Positions 26,530 through 39,737 of a DNA stretch of 64,000 nucleotides are shown piece after piece (position 1 is the first letter of the stretch; the number at the start of each line of letters is the position of its first letter). The stretch covers positions 2,698,854 through 2,762,853 of the forward strand of contig NZ_HG964446.1 in the NCBI RefSeq assembly GCF_000689255.1. The letters run 5' to 3'. The notes below the pieces were generated by a model that had not been told where the DNA came from, searched no databases, and worked only from the letters and a program-made list of their open reading frames with translations. The position numbers and the translations under genes are program-made. Source of the DNA: Mycobacterium triplex (GTDB lineage: Bacteria; Actinomycetota; Actinomycetes; Mycobacteriales; Mycobacteriaceae).

Positions 26530-27023
26530 ATTCTCCGACACTGGTGGGGTCGCTGGTCTTCGCGGCCGTGCTGGTGGTGCTCATCGCGGTGGTCATCCAG
26601 CTGATGATGATCGGCTGGCGCCGGCGCGCACTGCGCCAGGAGGAGCTGATCGGTCACCTGCCTGACATTCCCGACGAGGTGGGCACCGCGACCACCACGC
26701 TGCGCGGCGTCTATGTCGGCTCGACGCTGGCCCCGGAATCCAATGAACGGGTCACGGCCGGCGATCTCGGATATCGCAGCAAGGCGGTGCTGAGCCGCTA
26801 TCCCGAGGGCATCCTGCTGGAACGCATTCGCGCCAACCCGATTTGGATTCCGCAGAGCGCGATTTCGGAGGTCCGCACCGAGCGCTTCGCGGCCGGCAAG
26901 ATCGCCGCCCGCAACGGGATTTTGGCCATCCGGTGGCGGCTTCCGTCGGGCGTCGAAATCGACACCGGGTTCCGGGCCGGCAATCGCGACGAATACGACG
27001 GCTGGCTCGGGGAGGCGGCGTGA
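26526..27023 (+). CDS. Membrane-anchored PH-like domain protein (Rv1382 type)
   Basis: Protein of 165 aa with one N-terminal transmembrane helix (about residues 6-29) followed by a positively charged RRRALRQEE stretch and a soluble domain of about 110 residues. The soluble part ([36 protein letters not shown]) looks like a bacterial PH-type beta fold. It occupies the position of Rv1382 between pyrC and carA and overlaps both genes by 4 bases. Its role in the pyrimidine operon is unknown. Confidence 0.85.
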   Translation: MNSPTLVGSLVFAAVLVVLIAVVIQLMMIGWRRRALRQEELIGHLPDIPDEVGTATTTLRGVYVGSTLAPESNERVTAGDLGYRSKAVLSRYPEGILLERIRANPIWIPQSAISEVRTERFAAGKIAARNGILAIRWRLPSGVEIDTGFRAGNRDEYDGWLGEAA

Positions 27024-28140
27024 GCACGAAAGCCCAACTGGTACTTGAGGACGGCCGCGTCTTCACCGGGAGGCCGTTCGGAAAGATCGGCCAGACCCTC
27101 GGCGAGGCAGTCTTCTCCACCGGCATGTCGGGATATCAGGAAACGCTGACCGATCCCAGCTATCACCGCCAGATCGTGGTGGCCACCGCGCCGCAGATCG
27201 GCAACACCGGCTGGAACGGCGAGGACGCCGAAAGCCGGGGCGACAAGATCTGGGTCGCCGGCTACGCGGTCCGCGACCCCTCGCCGCGCGCGTCCAATTG
27301 GCGTGCCACGTCGACGCTGCAGGACGAGCTGATCCGCCAGCACATCGTCGGGATCGCCGGCATCGACACCCGCGCCGTGGTGCGTCATCTGCGCAGCCGG
27401 GGCTCGATGAAGGCCGGGGTGTTCTCCGGCGATGCGCTGGCCGAGCCGGACGAATTGCTGAACCGGGTGCGCGACCAGCAGCCGATGCTGGGCGCCGATC
27501 TCGCCGGCGAGGTCAGCACGCCGGGCGGCTATGTCGTGGCACCCGAAGGGTCGCAGCGATTCACCGTCGCCGCCCTGGACCTGGGAATCAAGACCAACAC
27601 GCCGCGCAACTTCGCCCGGCGCGGCATCCGCAGCCACGTGCTGCCGGCGTCGGCCACCTTCGAACAGATCGCCGACATCAAACCGGACGGGGTGTTCCTG
27701 TCCAACGGGCCCGGCGACCCGGCGACGGCGGACCACGTCGTCGCGCTCACCCGCGAGGTGCTGGGCGCCGGAATTCCGTTGTTCGGCATCTGTTTCGGCA
27801 ATCAGATCCTGGGCCGTGCGCTCGGCTTGTCCACCTACAAGATGGTGTTCGGTCACCGTGGTATCAACATCCCGGTCATGGACCACGCCACCGGCCGGGT
27901 CGCGGTGACGGCACAGAATCACGGTTTCGCGCTGGAAGGTGAGGCCGGCCAGCGGTTCGACACGCCGTTCGGCCGGGCGATCGTCAGCCACACCTGCGCC
28001 AACGACGGAGTGGTGGAGGGCGTCAAACTGCTTGACGGACAGGCATTTTCGGTGCAATACCATCCGGAGGCCGCCGCCGGCCCGCACGATGCGGAGTATC
28101 TGTTCGACGACTTCGTCGACCTGATGGCGGGGGGACGCTG

Positions 28141-28141
<1 letters not shown>
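27020..28141 (+). CDS. carA: Carbamoyl-phosphate synthase small subunit
   Basis: Glutamine amidotransferase subunit of 373 aa that supplies ammonia to CarB. The N-terminal CPSase domain contains [15 protein letters not shown]. The C-terminal class I amidotransferase domain has the nucleophile Cys in [11 protein letters not shown] and the His-Glu pair in QYHPEA. GTG 27020 overlaps the PH protein stop. The stop codon shares its last base with the carB ATG (TGATG), suggesting coupled translation of the two subunits. Confidence 0.96.
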
Positions 28142-31490
<3,349 letters not shown>

Positions 31491-31494
<4 letters not shown>

Positions 31495-32318
31495 CCGGGT
31501 TTGGCGTCCGGCTGGCCGAGGCCAAGGCGAGTCGCGGGCCGCTGTGCCTGGGCATCGACCCGCACCCCGAGCTGTTGCGGGCGTGGGACCTGCCGACCAC
31601 CGCCGACGGGGTGGCCAAGTTCTGCGACATCTGCGTGGCGGCGTTTTCCGGCTTCGCGGTGGTCAAGCCCCAGGTGGCGTTCTTCGAGTCCTACGGCTCG
31701 GCGGGCTATGCGGTGCTGGAGCGCACGATCGCCGCGCTGCGCGCGGCCGGGGTGCTGGTGCTGGCCGACGCCAAACGCGGGGACATCGGAACGACGATGG
31801 CGGCCTACGCCACGGCCTGGGCCGGCGATTCGCCGCTGGCCGCCGACGCCGTGACCGCGTCGCCCTATCTGGGGTTCGGCTCGTTGCGCCCGCTGCTGGA
31901 GGCGGCCGCCGCACACGACCGCGGGGTGTTCGTGGTGGCGGCAAGCTCCAACCCGGAGGGTGCGACCGTGCAGCGGGCCACCTTCGACGGCCGCACGGTG
32001 TCCCAGCTGGTCATCGACCAGGCGGCGGTGGTCAACCGGTCGTCGAACCCGGATGAGCCGGGCTACGTCGGCGTGGTCGTGGGCGCGACGGTCTTCGAGG
32101 CGCCCGACGTCAGCGCGCTGGGCGGACCGGTGCTGGTCCCGGGCGTCGGAGTCCAGGGCGGGCGTCCTGAGGCCCTGGCGGGCCTCGGTGGGGCCGCTCC
32201 GGGCCAATTGCTGCCCGCGGTGGCCCGCGAGGTGCTGCGGGCCGGACCGGGCGTCTCGGACCTGCGGGCCGCGGCCGAAAAAATGCTGGACGCCGTCGCC
32301 TATCTCGGCGTTCGATAG
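31491..32318 (+). CDS. pyrF: Orotidine 5'-phosphate decarboxylase (type 2)
   Basis: Enzyme of 275 aa that makes UMP from OMP. The catalytic motif is [21 protein letters not shown] near the N-terminus and the length place it in the long type 2 group found in actinobacteria. It is the last gene of the pyr operon. No convincing intrinsic terminator with a T-run follows, although a short GC palindrome (CCGGGGCCCCGG, 32327-32338) lies just past the stop. Confidence 0.95.
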
Positions 32319-32771
32319 CGGGCGTTCCGGGGCCCCGGTTAACAGCGTCGGAATCTTTCCCCACCAACTTGCGCCCGGCGACCAGGTGTTTGTCCGCGCC
32401 GCGACACGCGCGACACGCCATGGCAAATCGTGAACCCCGCACGGGGTCCTGCGGCTATCAGTCGGCGTCGTTCGCGACGGTCCGTCGGGCGGTCGCCGGC
32501 GGGGCGCCGCGCAGGCATAAAGCCGCAGGTAGAAGGCTTACCCGGCGACCGTTTCGCGAGGACGCGACCGCCACCGAAGTGCCGGATCGGGGCGCTGCCA
32601 GCGATGCCGAAGCAGGCCGCTGACGGCATCGGTGGGCGCCGCGCAAGCTGGGCATTTAACCTGTTAACCAGGGGGTCGGGTTAGATTTCGTCAGGAAGCG
32701 TGAGTACGGTCGTCTCCGCTGGGCCCAAGTACCCGGCAGAGACACGAGATTGATCTAGATACGGAGGAATC
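32319..32771. other. Intergenic region where M. tuberculosis has PE15/PPE20; upstream region of mihF
   Basis: No coding sequence can be supported; short open frames here lack ribosome sites and family motifs. Near the right end TTAAC-CT-GTTAA (32656-32667) is a perfect inverted repeat, followed by TTAGAT (32681-32686), which could be a -10 element for mihF. The mihF ribosome site ACGGAGG is at 32761-32767. Confidence 0.5.
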
Positions 32772-33089
32772 GTGGCCCTTCCCCAGTTGACCGACGAGCA
32801 GCGCGCGGCCGCGTTGGAGAAGGCGGCTGCCGCACGTCGAGCACGAGCAGAGCTAAAAGACCGTCTCAAGCGCGGTGGCACCAACCTGACCCAGGTGCTC
32901 AAGGACGCCGAGAGTGACGAAGTCCTGGGCAAGATGAAGGTGTCTGCGCTGCTTGAGGCGTTGCCGAAGGTGGGCAAGGTCAAGGCGCAGGAAATCATGA
33001 CCGAGCTGGAGATCGCTCCGACCCGCCGCCTGCGCGGGCTCGGCGACCGTCAGCGCAAGGCCCTGCTGGAAAAGTTCGGCTCCGCCTAA
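32772..33089 (+). CDS. mihF: Mycobacterial integration host factor mIHF
   Basis: Nucleoid-associated DNA-binding protein of 105 aa. The N-terminal helix is rich in Ala, Arg and Lys (AAALEKAAAARRARAELK) and the C-terminal H2TH-like part (LPKVGKVKAQEIMTELEI, RRLRGLGDRQRKALLEKF) is the double-stranded DNA binding core. GTG 32772 with ACGGAGG five bases upstream gives the compact 105-residue form; the longer M. tuberculosis Rv1388 annotation is widely regarded as over-extended. It acts in chromosome architecture and phage L5 integration. It is directly upstream of gmk. Confidence 0.94.
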   Translation: MALPQLTDEQRAAALEKAAAARRARAELKDRLKRGGTNLTQVLKDAESDEVLGKMKVSALLEALPKVGKVKAQEIMTELEIAPTRRLRGLGDRQRKALLEKFGSA

Positions 33090-33143
33090 CCCGCCGGCGA
33101 TGCAGGCCGATCGGCCTGTGGGCGCTCCAACCCAGGGGCGCCG

Positions 33144-33770
33144 GTGAACGTCGACGAGGGACCGGACGCCGAGCACCGCGCACGTCCTGCGCCATCCGGC
33201 AAGGGGCGTGTGGTGGTGCTGTCCGGTCCCTCAGCGGTCGGTAAGTCAACAGTGGTCCGGTGTCTGCGCGAGCGGGTACCGGACCTGCATTTCAGTGTCT
33301 CGGCCACGACGCGGGCGCCGCGGCCGGGCGAGGTCGACGGCGTCGACTACCACTTCGTCAGTCCCGCCCGCTTTCAGCAACTCATCGACGAGGGCGCCCT
33401 GCTGGAGTGGGCCGAAATCCACGGTGGGCTGCAGCGATCGGGCACCCCGGCGGCGCCGGTCCGGGCCGCGACCGGCGCGGGGTTTCCGGTGCTCATCGAG
33501 GTGGACCTGGCCGGCGCCAGGGCGATCAAGCGAGCCATGCCGGAGGCCATCACCGTGTTCCTGGCCCCGCCCAGCTGGGCGGATTTGGAGGCCAGGCTGA
33601 TCGGGCGTGGCACCGAAACGCCGGCGGACATGGCGCGCCGCCTGCAAACCGCCCGCGAGGAACTCGCAGCTCAAGACGACTTCGACCAGGTCGTGGTCAA
33701 CAGTCAATTGGAGTCTGCGTGCGCCGAATTGGTATCCTTGCTGGTGGGAAACGCGCCTGGTACGGCCTGA
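33144..33770 (+). CDS. gmk: Guanylate kinase
   Basis: Nucleotide kinase of 208 aa converting GMP to GDP. The P-loop is [11 protein letters not shown] (about residues 26-36), and the GMP-binding segment includes [23 protein letters not shown] 33144 gives a roughly 20-residue N-terminal extension rich in charged residues, similar to other mycobacteria. It sits between mihF and rpoZ, the usual actinobacterial order. Confidence 0.95.
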   Translation: MNVDEGPDAEHRARPAPSGKGRVVVLSGPSAVGKSTVVRCLRERVPDLHFSVSATTRAPRPGEVDGVDYHFVSPARFQQLIDEGALLEWAEIHGGLQRSGTPAAPVRAATGAGFPVLIEVDLAGARAIKRAMPEAITVFLAPPSWADLEARLIGRGTETPADMARRLQTAREELAAQDDFDQVVVNSQLESACAELVSLLVGNAPGTA

Positions 33771-33858
33771 GCCGACTCGTCAGGCGCGATTGAGAATCAA
33801 AGTTTTCTAGCTGTTGTAACCGCTGTTGAACAGACCAAGCGCCAGGAGAATGTCTTAA

Positions 33859-34182
<324 letters not shown>

Positions 34183-34234
34183 CAGGACGGGGCCGGACGT
34201 GGTGAGCCGCTTCAACGAGGAAGGGCCGGCGTAG

Positions 34235-35485
34235 GTGAATCGCAAGCGGATCGTCGTCGGTGTCTCCGGGGGTATCGCCGCGTACAAGGCATGCACCGTC
34301 GTCCGGCAGCTTGCCGAGGCGGGCCATGAGGTCCGCGTCATCCCGACCGAATCCGCGTTGCGCTTCGTCGGCGCCGCCACCTTCGAGGCGCTGTCCGGCC
34401 AGCCGGTGCACACCGGCGTCTTCACCGACGTTGCCGAGGTGCCGCACGTCCGGCTCGGCCAGCAGGCCGACCTGGTCGTGGTGGCACCGGCCACCGCCGA
34501 CCTGTTGGCCCGCGCGGTGCACGGCCGCGCCGACGATCTGCTGACCGCGACGCTGCTCACGGCGCGATGTCCGGTGCTGTTCGCCCCGGCGATGCACACC
34601 GAGATGTGGTTACACCCGGCCACCGTCGACAATGTGGCGACTTTGCGCCGTCGGGGCGCTGTCGTGCTGGAACCGGCGTTCGGACGGCTCACCGGCACGG
34701 ACAGCGGCAAAGGACGGCTGCCCGAGGCCGAAGAGATCACCACCCTGGCGCATCTGCTGCTCGAGCGGGGCGACGCGCTGCCCTACGACCTGGCCGGCCG
34801 CAAGCTGCTGGTGACGGCCGGCGGTACCCGCGAGCCGATCGATCCGGTCCGCTTCATCGGCAACCGCAGCTCCGGCAAGCAGGGCTACGCCGTCGCGCGC
34901 GTCGCCGCCCAGCGCGGTGCCGAGGTCACGCTGATCGCCGGCCATACCGCCGGGCTCATCGATCCGGCCGGCGTCGAAGTCGTCCATATCAGCTCGGCCG
35001 CGCAGCTCGCCGACGCGGTGTCCAAGCACGCTCCGGCCGCCGATGTGCTGGTGATGGCGGCCGCGGTCGCCGACTTCCGGCCCGCGCGCGTTGCCGCCGC
35101 GAAGATCAAAAAGGGCCCGAACGACGCCGACGACGCGCCGACGATCGAGTTGGTGCGCAACGACGACGTGCTGGCCGGCGCCGTGCGCGCGCGAGCCCAC
35201 GGCGAGTTGCCCAACATGCGGGCCATCGTCGGTTTCGCCGCCGAGACCGGTGACGCCAACGGCGACGTGCTGTTCCACGCGCGAGCGAAGTTGCGCCGCA
35301 AGGGATGTGACCTGTTGGTGGTCAACGCGGTCGGCGAGGGCAGGGCGTTCGAGGTGGACAGCAACGACGGCTGGCTGCTCGCCTCCGACGGGACCGAGGC
35401 CGCGCTGCAGCACGGGTCGAAGACGCTGATGGCCAGTCGCATCGTCGACGCGATTGTCGCTTTTCTGCACGGCGACACCGGATAG
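34235..35485 (+). CDS. coaBC: Bifunctional phosphopantothenoylcysteine decarboxylase / phosphopantothenate-cysteine ligase CoaBC
   Basis: Coenzyme A biosynthesis enzyme of 416 aa. The N-terminal FMN-dependent CoaC domain begins VGVSGGIAAYKACTVVRQL and contains the PAMHTEMW segment; the C-terminal CoaB ligase starts at about residue 188 (LLVTAGGTREPIDPVRFIGNRSSG) and carries AAAVADFRP. GTG 34235 gives MNRKRIVVGVSGG, the standard start. Its position between rpoZ and metK is conserved. Confidence 0.96.
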   Translation: MNRKRIVVGVSGGIAAYKACTVVRQLAEAGHEVRVIPTESALRFVGAATFEALSGQPVHTGVFTDVAEVPHVRLGQQADLVVVAPATADLLARAVHGRADDLLTATLLTARCPVLFAPAMHTEMWLHPATVDNVATLRRRGAVVLEPAFGRLTGTDSGKGRLPEAEEITTLAHLLLERGDALPYDLAGRKLLVTAGGTREPIDPVRFIGNRSSGKQGYAVARVAAQRGAEVTLIAGHTAGLIDPAGVEVVHISSAAQLADAVSKHAPAADVLVMAAAVADFRPARVAAAKIKKGPNDADDAPTIELVRNDDVLAGAVRARAHGELPNMRAIVGFAAETGDANGDVLFHARAKLRRKGCDLLVVNAVGEGRAFEVDSNDGWLLASDGTEAALQHGSKTLMASRIVDAIVAFLHGDTG

Positions 35486-35534
35486 CCCGCTCGATGGGCC
35501 CGGCGGAAGGTTGCTAGAAAGGTTGCAATCACGA

Positions 35535-35600
35535 CCGGCTTCGCCGGCCGTGCCACGAACACTTAAAATAATTTGTCTAACTAACATTTAGGCAAGGCGG
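35535..35600 (+). promoter_or_regulatory. AT-rich segment upstream of metK
   Basis: A CCGGC-TTC-GCCGG hairpin (35535-35547) is followed by an unusually AT-rich pocket (about 35560-35592) for this genome. The pocket is the likely metK promoter; the hairpin has no T-run, so I do not call it a terminator. Confidence 0.35.
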
Positions 35601-35612
35601 AAGGATGACGCA

Positions 35613-36824
35613 GTGAGCGAAAAGGGTCGGCTGTTTACCAGTGAGTCGGTGACCGAGGGGCATCCCGACAAGATCTGCGACGCGATCAGCGACTCGGTCC
35701 TCGACGCGCTGTTGGCGGAGGATCCCCGCTCACGTGTCGCGGTGGAAACGCTGGTGACCACCGGGCAGGTGCACGTGGTCGGTGAGGTCACGACGACCGC
35801 GAAGGAGGCGTTCGCCGACATCACCAACACGGTGCGCGCGCGCATCCTCGACATCGGCTACGACCACTCCGACAAGGGCTTCGACGGGCTGACCTGCGGG
35901 GTGAACATCGGCATCGGCGCGCAGTCGCCCGACATCGCCCAGGGCGTCGACACCGCCCACGAGACCCGCGTCGAGGGCGCCGCGGACCCGCTGGACGCGC
36001 AGGGCGCCGGCGACCAGGGCCTGATGTTCGGCTACGCGATCAACGACACCCCCGAGCGGATGCCGCTGCCCATCGCGCTGGCCCACCGGCTGTCGCGCAA
36101 GCTGACCGAGGTCCGCAAGAACGGCACGCTGGACTACCTGCGCCCGGACGGCAAGACGCAGGTCACCATCGCCTACGAGGACGACGTCCCGGTCCGGCTG
36201 GACACCGTGGTGGTCTCCACCCAGCACGCCGACGGCATCGACCTGGAGAAGACGCTGGATCCCGACATCCGCCGGCACGTGCTGGCGACGGTGCTCGAGG
36301 AACTTGCCCACGACACCCTGGACTCGTCGGCGACGCGGGTGCTGGTCAACCCGACCGGCAAGTTCGTGCTCGGCGGCCCGATGGGCGACGCGGGCCTGAC
36401 CGGCCGCAAGATCATCGTCGACACCTACGGCGGCTGGGCGCGCCACGGCGGCGGCGCCTTCTCCGGTAAGGATCCGTCCAAGGTGGACCGGTCGGCGGCG
36501 TACGCGATGCGCTGGGTGGCGAAGAACATCGTTGCCGCCGGGCTGGCGGAGCGGGTCGAGGTGCAGGTGGCCTACGCCATCGGCAAGGCCGCCCCGGTCG
36601 GGCTGTTCATCGAGACGTTCGGCACCGCGACGGTCGACCCGGTCAAGATCGAGAAGATCGTGCCCGAGGTGTTCGACCTGCGGCCCGGCGCCATCATCCG
36701 CGACCTGGACCTACTGCGCCCGATCTACGCGCAGACCGCCGCCTACGGGCACTTCGGCCGCACCGATGTCGAGCTGCCGTGGGAGCAGGAGAACAAGGTC
36801 GACGAGCTCAAACGCGCGATCTGA
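35613..36824 (+). CDS. metK: S-adenosylmethionine synthase
   Basis: Methionine adenosyltransferase of 403 aa. Signature segments are [24 protein letters not shown] and [18 protein letters not shown], covering all three structural domains. It makes the methyl donor used by the methyltransferases in this window among others. GTG start 35613 gives [19 protein letters not shown], the usual N-terminus. Its 3' end overlaps the convergent SDR gene by 17 bases. Confidence 0.97.
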   Translation: MSEKGRLFTSESVTEGHPDKICDAISDSVLDALLAEDPRSRVAVETLVTTGQVHVVGEVTTTAKEAFADITNTVRARILDIGYDHSDKGFDGLTCGVNIGIGAQSPDIAQGVDTAHETRVEGAADPLDAQGAGDQGLMFGYAINDTPERMPLPIALAHRLSRKLTEVRKNGTLDYLRPDGKTQVTIAYEDDVPVRLDTVVVSTQHADGIDLEKTLDPDIRRHVLATVLEELAHDTLDSSATRVLVNPTGKFVLGGPMGDAGLTGRKIIVDTYGGWARHGGGAFSGKDPSKVDRSAAYAMRWVAKNIVAAGLAERVEVQVAYAIGKAAPVGLFIETFGTATVDPVKIEKIVPEVFDLRPGAIIRDLDLLRPIYAQTAAYGHFGRTDVELPWEQENKVDELKRAI

Positions 36825-37578
36825 TTTCCCAGGACGCCTCATGTTTGGCCTGAGCCCACGCTAGGTGCTCGCCGCCGTCGACGGCGATCATCTGCCCGGT
36901 CAGCGACGGCGACTCGATCAGAAAGCGCGCGGTGCGGGCGACGTCGGCCGGCAAGATTCGGCGTCCCAGCGGCAAGCTGGACCAGTGCTCCTCGAATTGC
37001 TCCGGGCTCTGGCTGGTATTCGGCAGAACCGGGCCCGGGCCGATGCCGTTGACCCGAATGCGCGGTGCCAGGCCCAGCGCCAGGCTTTGGGTCAGCGTCC
37101 ACAGCGCGCCCTTGCTGGCGGTGTAGCTGACGGCGTGCGGGGTCAGGTTCCACACCGCCTGGTCGAGCAGGTTGACCACCGCGCCATGCATGTCGTCGGG
37201 CAGTAACCGAGCGAATTGTTGGGTCAGCACGAAGGGCGCACGCAGGTTGATCGCCATGTGGCGATCCCAACTCGGGCGCGTCACATCCAGCACGTCATCG
37301 CTCTGGTAGATGCTGGCGTTGTTGACCAGCGTGTCGACCGAGCCGAGTCGCGTGATCGCCTCCGGCAGAATGGCTTCGACCGCCGACTCGTCGGCCAGGT
37401 CGGCCTGGATCAGTGCCGTGCGCCGACCCAGCGAACCGATCTCCATGGCCAGCGTTTCGGCGTCTACCCAGGAACGATGAAAGTGGATGGCGACGTCGTA
37501 GCCGCCCCGAGCCAGCTCGAGCGCAATGGCGCGGCCGATGCGTTTGGCGGCGCCAGTGACCAATGCAGTCTTCGTCAT
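36808..37578 (-). CDS. Short-chain dehydrogenase/reductase, FolM/pteridine-reductase-like
   Basis: NAD(P)-dependent oxidoreductase of 256 aa. The cofactor motif is [12 protein letters not shown] with a basic residue favouring NADPH, then NNASIYQ and the catalytic Tyr-Lys pair in [10 protein letters not shown]. The AAKRIG and NNAS-x-Y pattern is common in the FolM/PTR1 pteridine reductase branch, so a dihydrofolate or pteridine substrate is possible. ATG 37578 starts directly before the fold; a longer frame to 37608 adds ten unsupported residues. It is convergent with metK and overlaps its end. Confidence 0.85.
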   Translation of the reverse strand: MTKTALVTGAAKRIGRAIALELARGGYDVAIHFHRSWVDAETLAMEIGSLGRRTALIQADLADESAVEAILPEAITRLGSVDTLVNNASIYQSDDVLDVTRPSWDRHMAINLRAPFVLTQQFARLLPDDMHGAVVNLLDQAVWNLTPHAVSYTASKGALWTLTQSLALGLAPRIRVNGIGPGPVLPNTSQSPEQFEEHWSSLPLGRRILPADVARTARFLIESPSLTGQMIAVDGGEHLAWAQAKHEASWEIRSRV

Positions 37579-37670
37579 CCGCCTGACATCCCTTAACTCG
37601 GGCCGCATCCCGCGACAGTCCAGGTTCCTCTGGCAAACAGATGGTAATGGGTGCGCGGCCGCGGTGCGCG

Positions 37671-38243
37671 CTAATCGAGGCTGGACGGCAACGGATGGTC
37701 GGGGTCCAGTGCCGCCAGTCCGTCGATGCTGTGCAGATTGCGCTTGACGGCGCGCACGTATGTCTCGGCGGTCGCCTTCGCGTGGTAGGTGTCGAGCACC
37801 GGCCGTTCGTCGACGAGCTCGTAGTACGGCACCGAGAATCCGCAGGCGTCGGCGATCCGCTCGACGTCGATGACGATCGCGGCCCGGACGCCGGCCTGCC
37901 GGTCGCCGAAATGTGCTAGCAGACCCGGGAATTCGGCGTCGTCCGGGCGTACCGTCCGCCCGGTGCCGAACAGCCGCAGGATCCGCGAGTTTCGGGTGAA
38001 CGAGCAGAACATGATGGTGATCCTGCCGTTGTCGCGCAGGTGCGCGATCGTTTCCACACCGCTGCCGAACAGATCGAGGTAGGCCACCCGGTGATCGTCG
38101 AGCACCGCGAAGGTGTCGCGATACCCCTTGGGGGAGAGATTGATTCGGCCGCCTTCGGAAGGGGCGGTGGCGACGAAGAACATGGCCTGGCCGTCGATGA
38201 ATTCCCGCAGCGACTCGTCGAGTCGCGCATATTCCTTGGCCAT
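37671..38243 (-). CDS. Pyridoxamine 5'-phosphate oxidase-family (flavin/deazaflavin-binding split barrel) protein
   Basis: Protein of 190 aa with the split-barrel fold: FFVATAPSEGGRINLSPKG, VAYLDLFGSGVETIAHLRDN, RITIMFCSF and GTGRTV. This subgroup binds FMN, F420 or heme and reduces or oxidises small molecules; the substrate is unknown. It is 10 bases downstream of the monooxygenase gene on the same strand and may be co-transcribed with it. Confidence 0.85.
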   Translation of the reverse strand: MAKEYARLDESLREFIDGQAMFFVATAPSEGGRINLSPKGYRDTFAVLDDHRVAYLDLFGSGVETIAHLRDNGRITIMFCSFTRNSRILRLFGTGRTVRPDDAEFPGLLAHFGDRQAGVRAAIVIDVERIADACGFSVPYYELVDERPVLDTYHAKATAETYVRAVKRNLHSIDGLAALDPDHPLPSSLD

Positions 38244-38252
38244 GCCTGCAGC

Positions 38253-39734
38253 CTAGCGGCCGGTGAATCGGTAGTCGTCGAGATCGAAGCGACGGCTGCG
38301 CCAGTACGCCTCCATCGTGGTGGCCGGGCGCAGCGGCACGTCACCGTTCTTGTCGAAGTAGTAGCTGTTGGCCAGCTGGCAGCTGTCCTGCCAGAAGATC
38401 TGCCGGTGCCGCTTGCGCATCATCTCGTCGAAGTAGCGGCTGTTGGCTGCTTCGGTCACCTCGACCCGCGTGGCGCCGGTGCGCCGGGCCCGTTTCAGGC
38501 ACCGCACGATGTGGTGGGTCTGCGTCTCGATCAGCGCGAAATACGAAGAGCCGACGTAACCGTAGGGGCCCATCACGCTGAACATGTTCGGGAATCCCGG
38601 AACGGACACCCCCTCGTAGGCCTGCAGCCGGTGGGAGTCCCAGAACTCGGTCAGCGTGGTGCCGCCGCTGCCGGTGATCGAAAAGGTCGGCATGTGATCG
38701 GCGTCCATCACCTTGAACCCGGTGGCCAGCACCAGCACGTCGACCTCGTGATGCTCGCCGTCGGTGGTGGCCACCGCCTGCGGCGTGATCTTGTCGATCG
38801 GCTCGGTGACCAGCCGCACGTTGTCGCGATTGAACGTGGCCAGGTACCCGTTGTGAAAGCCGGGGCGCTTGCATCCCACCGCGTATTGCGGGGTGAGCTG
38901 CTCGCGCACCGCCGGGTCGTCGACCTGCTGACGCAGATAGCGGCGGCCGGCGTCGCCCATCCGCCCGGCCAGTGGAACCAGCGTGAAGTACTGCGCGGCG
39001 ATCGTGAAGGTCAGCTCGACGAACGCCTGGCTGAGCAGCCGCTGGGCGAATTTGCCTCCGGGAATCCGCATCGCCGCGCGCAGCGGCGCGGGCAGCGGGA
39101 CGTCGAACTTGGGGAAGCACCAGATCGGGGTGCGCTGAAACACGGTGAGCCGGCTGACAATTGGCGCGATCTCCGGGATGACCTGCACGGCCGAGGCGCC
39201 GGTGCCGATGATCGCGACGCGCTTGCCGGTCAGGTCCTGGTCGTGATCCCAGCGCGCGGTGTGCATGGTCAGCCCGTCGAAGGAATCCACGCCGTCGATG
39301 TCGGGCAGGTTCGGCACCGTCAGCACGCCAGTGGCACTGATCAGGAACCTGGCCGTGAGCTCCCCGCCCGGATCGGTCTGGACGCGCCACAGCGCACGCT
39401 CGTCGTCGAACTCGGCGGACAGGACCTTGGTGTTCAACCGGATCCGCGACCGGATGCCGTATTTGTCGACGCAGTGTTCGGCGTAGGCCTTCAGCTCGCG
39501 GCCCGGCGCGTAGGTGCGCGACCATTTCCGGCTCTGCTCGAAGGAGAACTGATAGGAGAACGACGGGATATCCACGGCGATACCGGGATAGGTGTTCCAG
39601 TGCCAGGTGCCGCCGACGCCGTTGCCGGCCTCGACCACCAGGTAGTCGGACAGGCCGGCCTTGTCCAGCTTGATCGCGGCGCCGATCCCGGAGAATCCGG
39701 CTCCGACGATCACGGTCTGATGGTCGGGCTGCAT
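38253..39734 (-). CDS. Flavin-containing monooxygenase, Baeyer-Villiger type (Rv1393c-like)
   Basis: FAD- and NADPH-dependent monooxygenase of 493 aa. The FAD motif is VGAGFSGIGAAIKL, the NADPH motif is IGTGASAVQVIPEI, and the Baeyer-Villiger fingerprint F-x-G-x3-H-x3-W is present as FDGLTMHTARW. Such enzymes insert oxygen into ketones or oxidise S and N atoms; EthA is a relative. It matches the position of Rv1393c next to metK. Three bases separate it from nlhH, so ester products could be hydrolysed by the next two esterases, which is an inference from proximity. Confidence 0.92.
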   Translation of the reverse strand: MQPDHQTVIVGAGFSGIGAAIKLDKAGLSDYLVVEAGNGVGGTWHWNTYPGIAVDIPSFSYQFSFEQSRKWSRTYAPGRELKAYAEHCVDKYGIRSRIRLNTKVLSAEFDDERALWRVQTDPGGELTARFLISATGVLTVPNLPDIDGVDSFDGLTMHTARWDHDQDLTGKRVAIIGTGASAVQVIPEIAPIVSRLTVFQRTPIWCFPKFDVPLPAPLRAAMRIPGGKFAQRLLSQAFVELTFTIAAQYFTLVPLAGRMGDAGRRYLRQQVDDPAVREQLTPQYAVGCKRPGFHNGYLATFNRDNVRLVTEPIDKITPQAVATTDGEHHEVDVLVLATGFKVMDADHMPTFSITGSGGTTLTEFWDSHRLQAYEGVSVPGFPNMFSVMGPYGYVGSSYFALIETQTHHIVRCLKRARRTGATRVEVTEAANSRYFDEMMRKRHRQIFWQDSCQLANSYYFDKNGDVPLRPATTMEAYWRSRRFDLDDYRFTGR

Positions 39735-39737
39735 CTG

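Noticed and set aside
32430..32684. 84-aa open frame in the pyrF-mihF spacer
   Set aside because: No ribosome site, Arg-rich random composition and no PE/PPE motif.
35486..35612. SAM riboswitch or intrinsic terminator before metK
   Set aside because: No SAM aptamer pattern; the CCGGC-TTC-GCCGG hairpin lacks a T-run.
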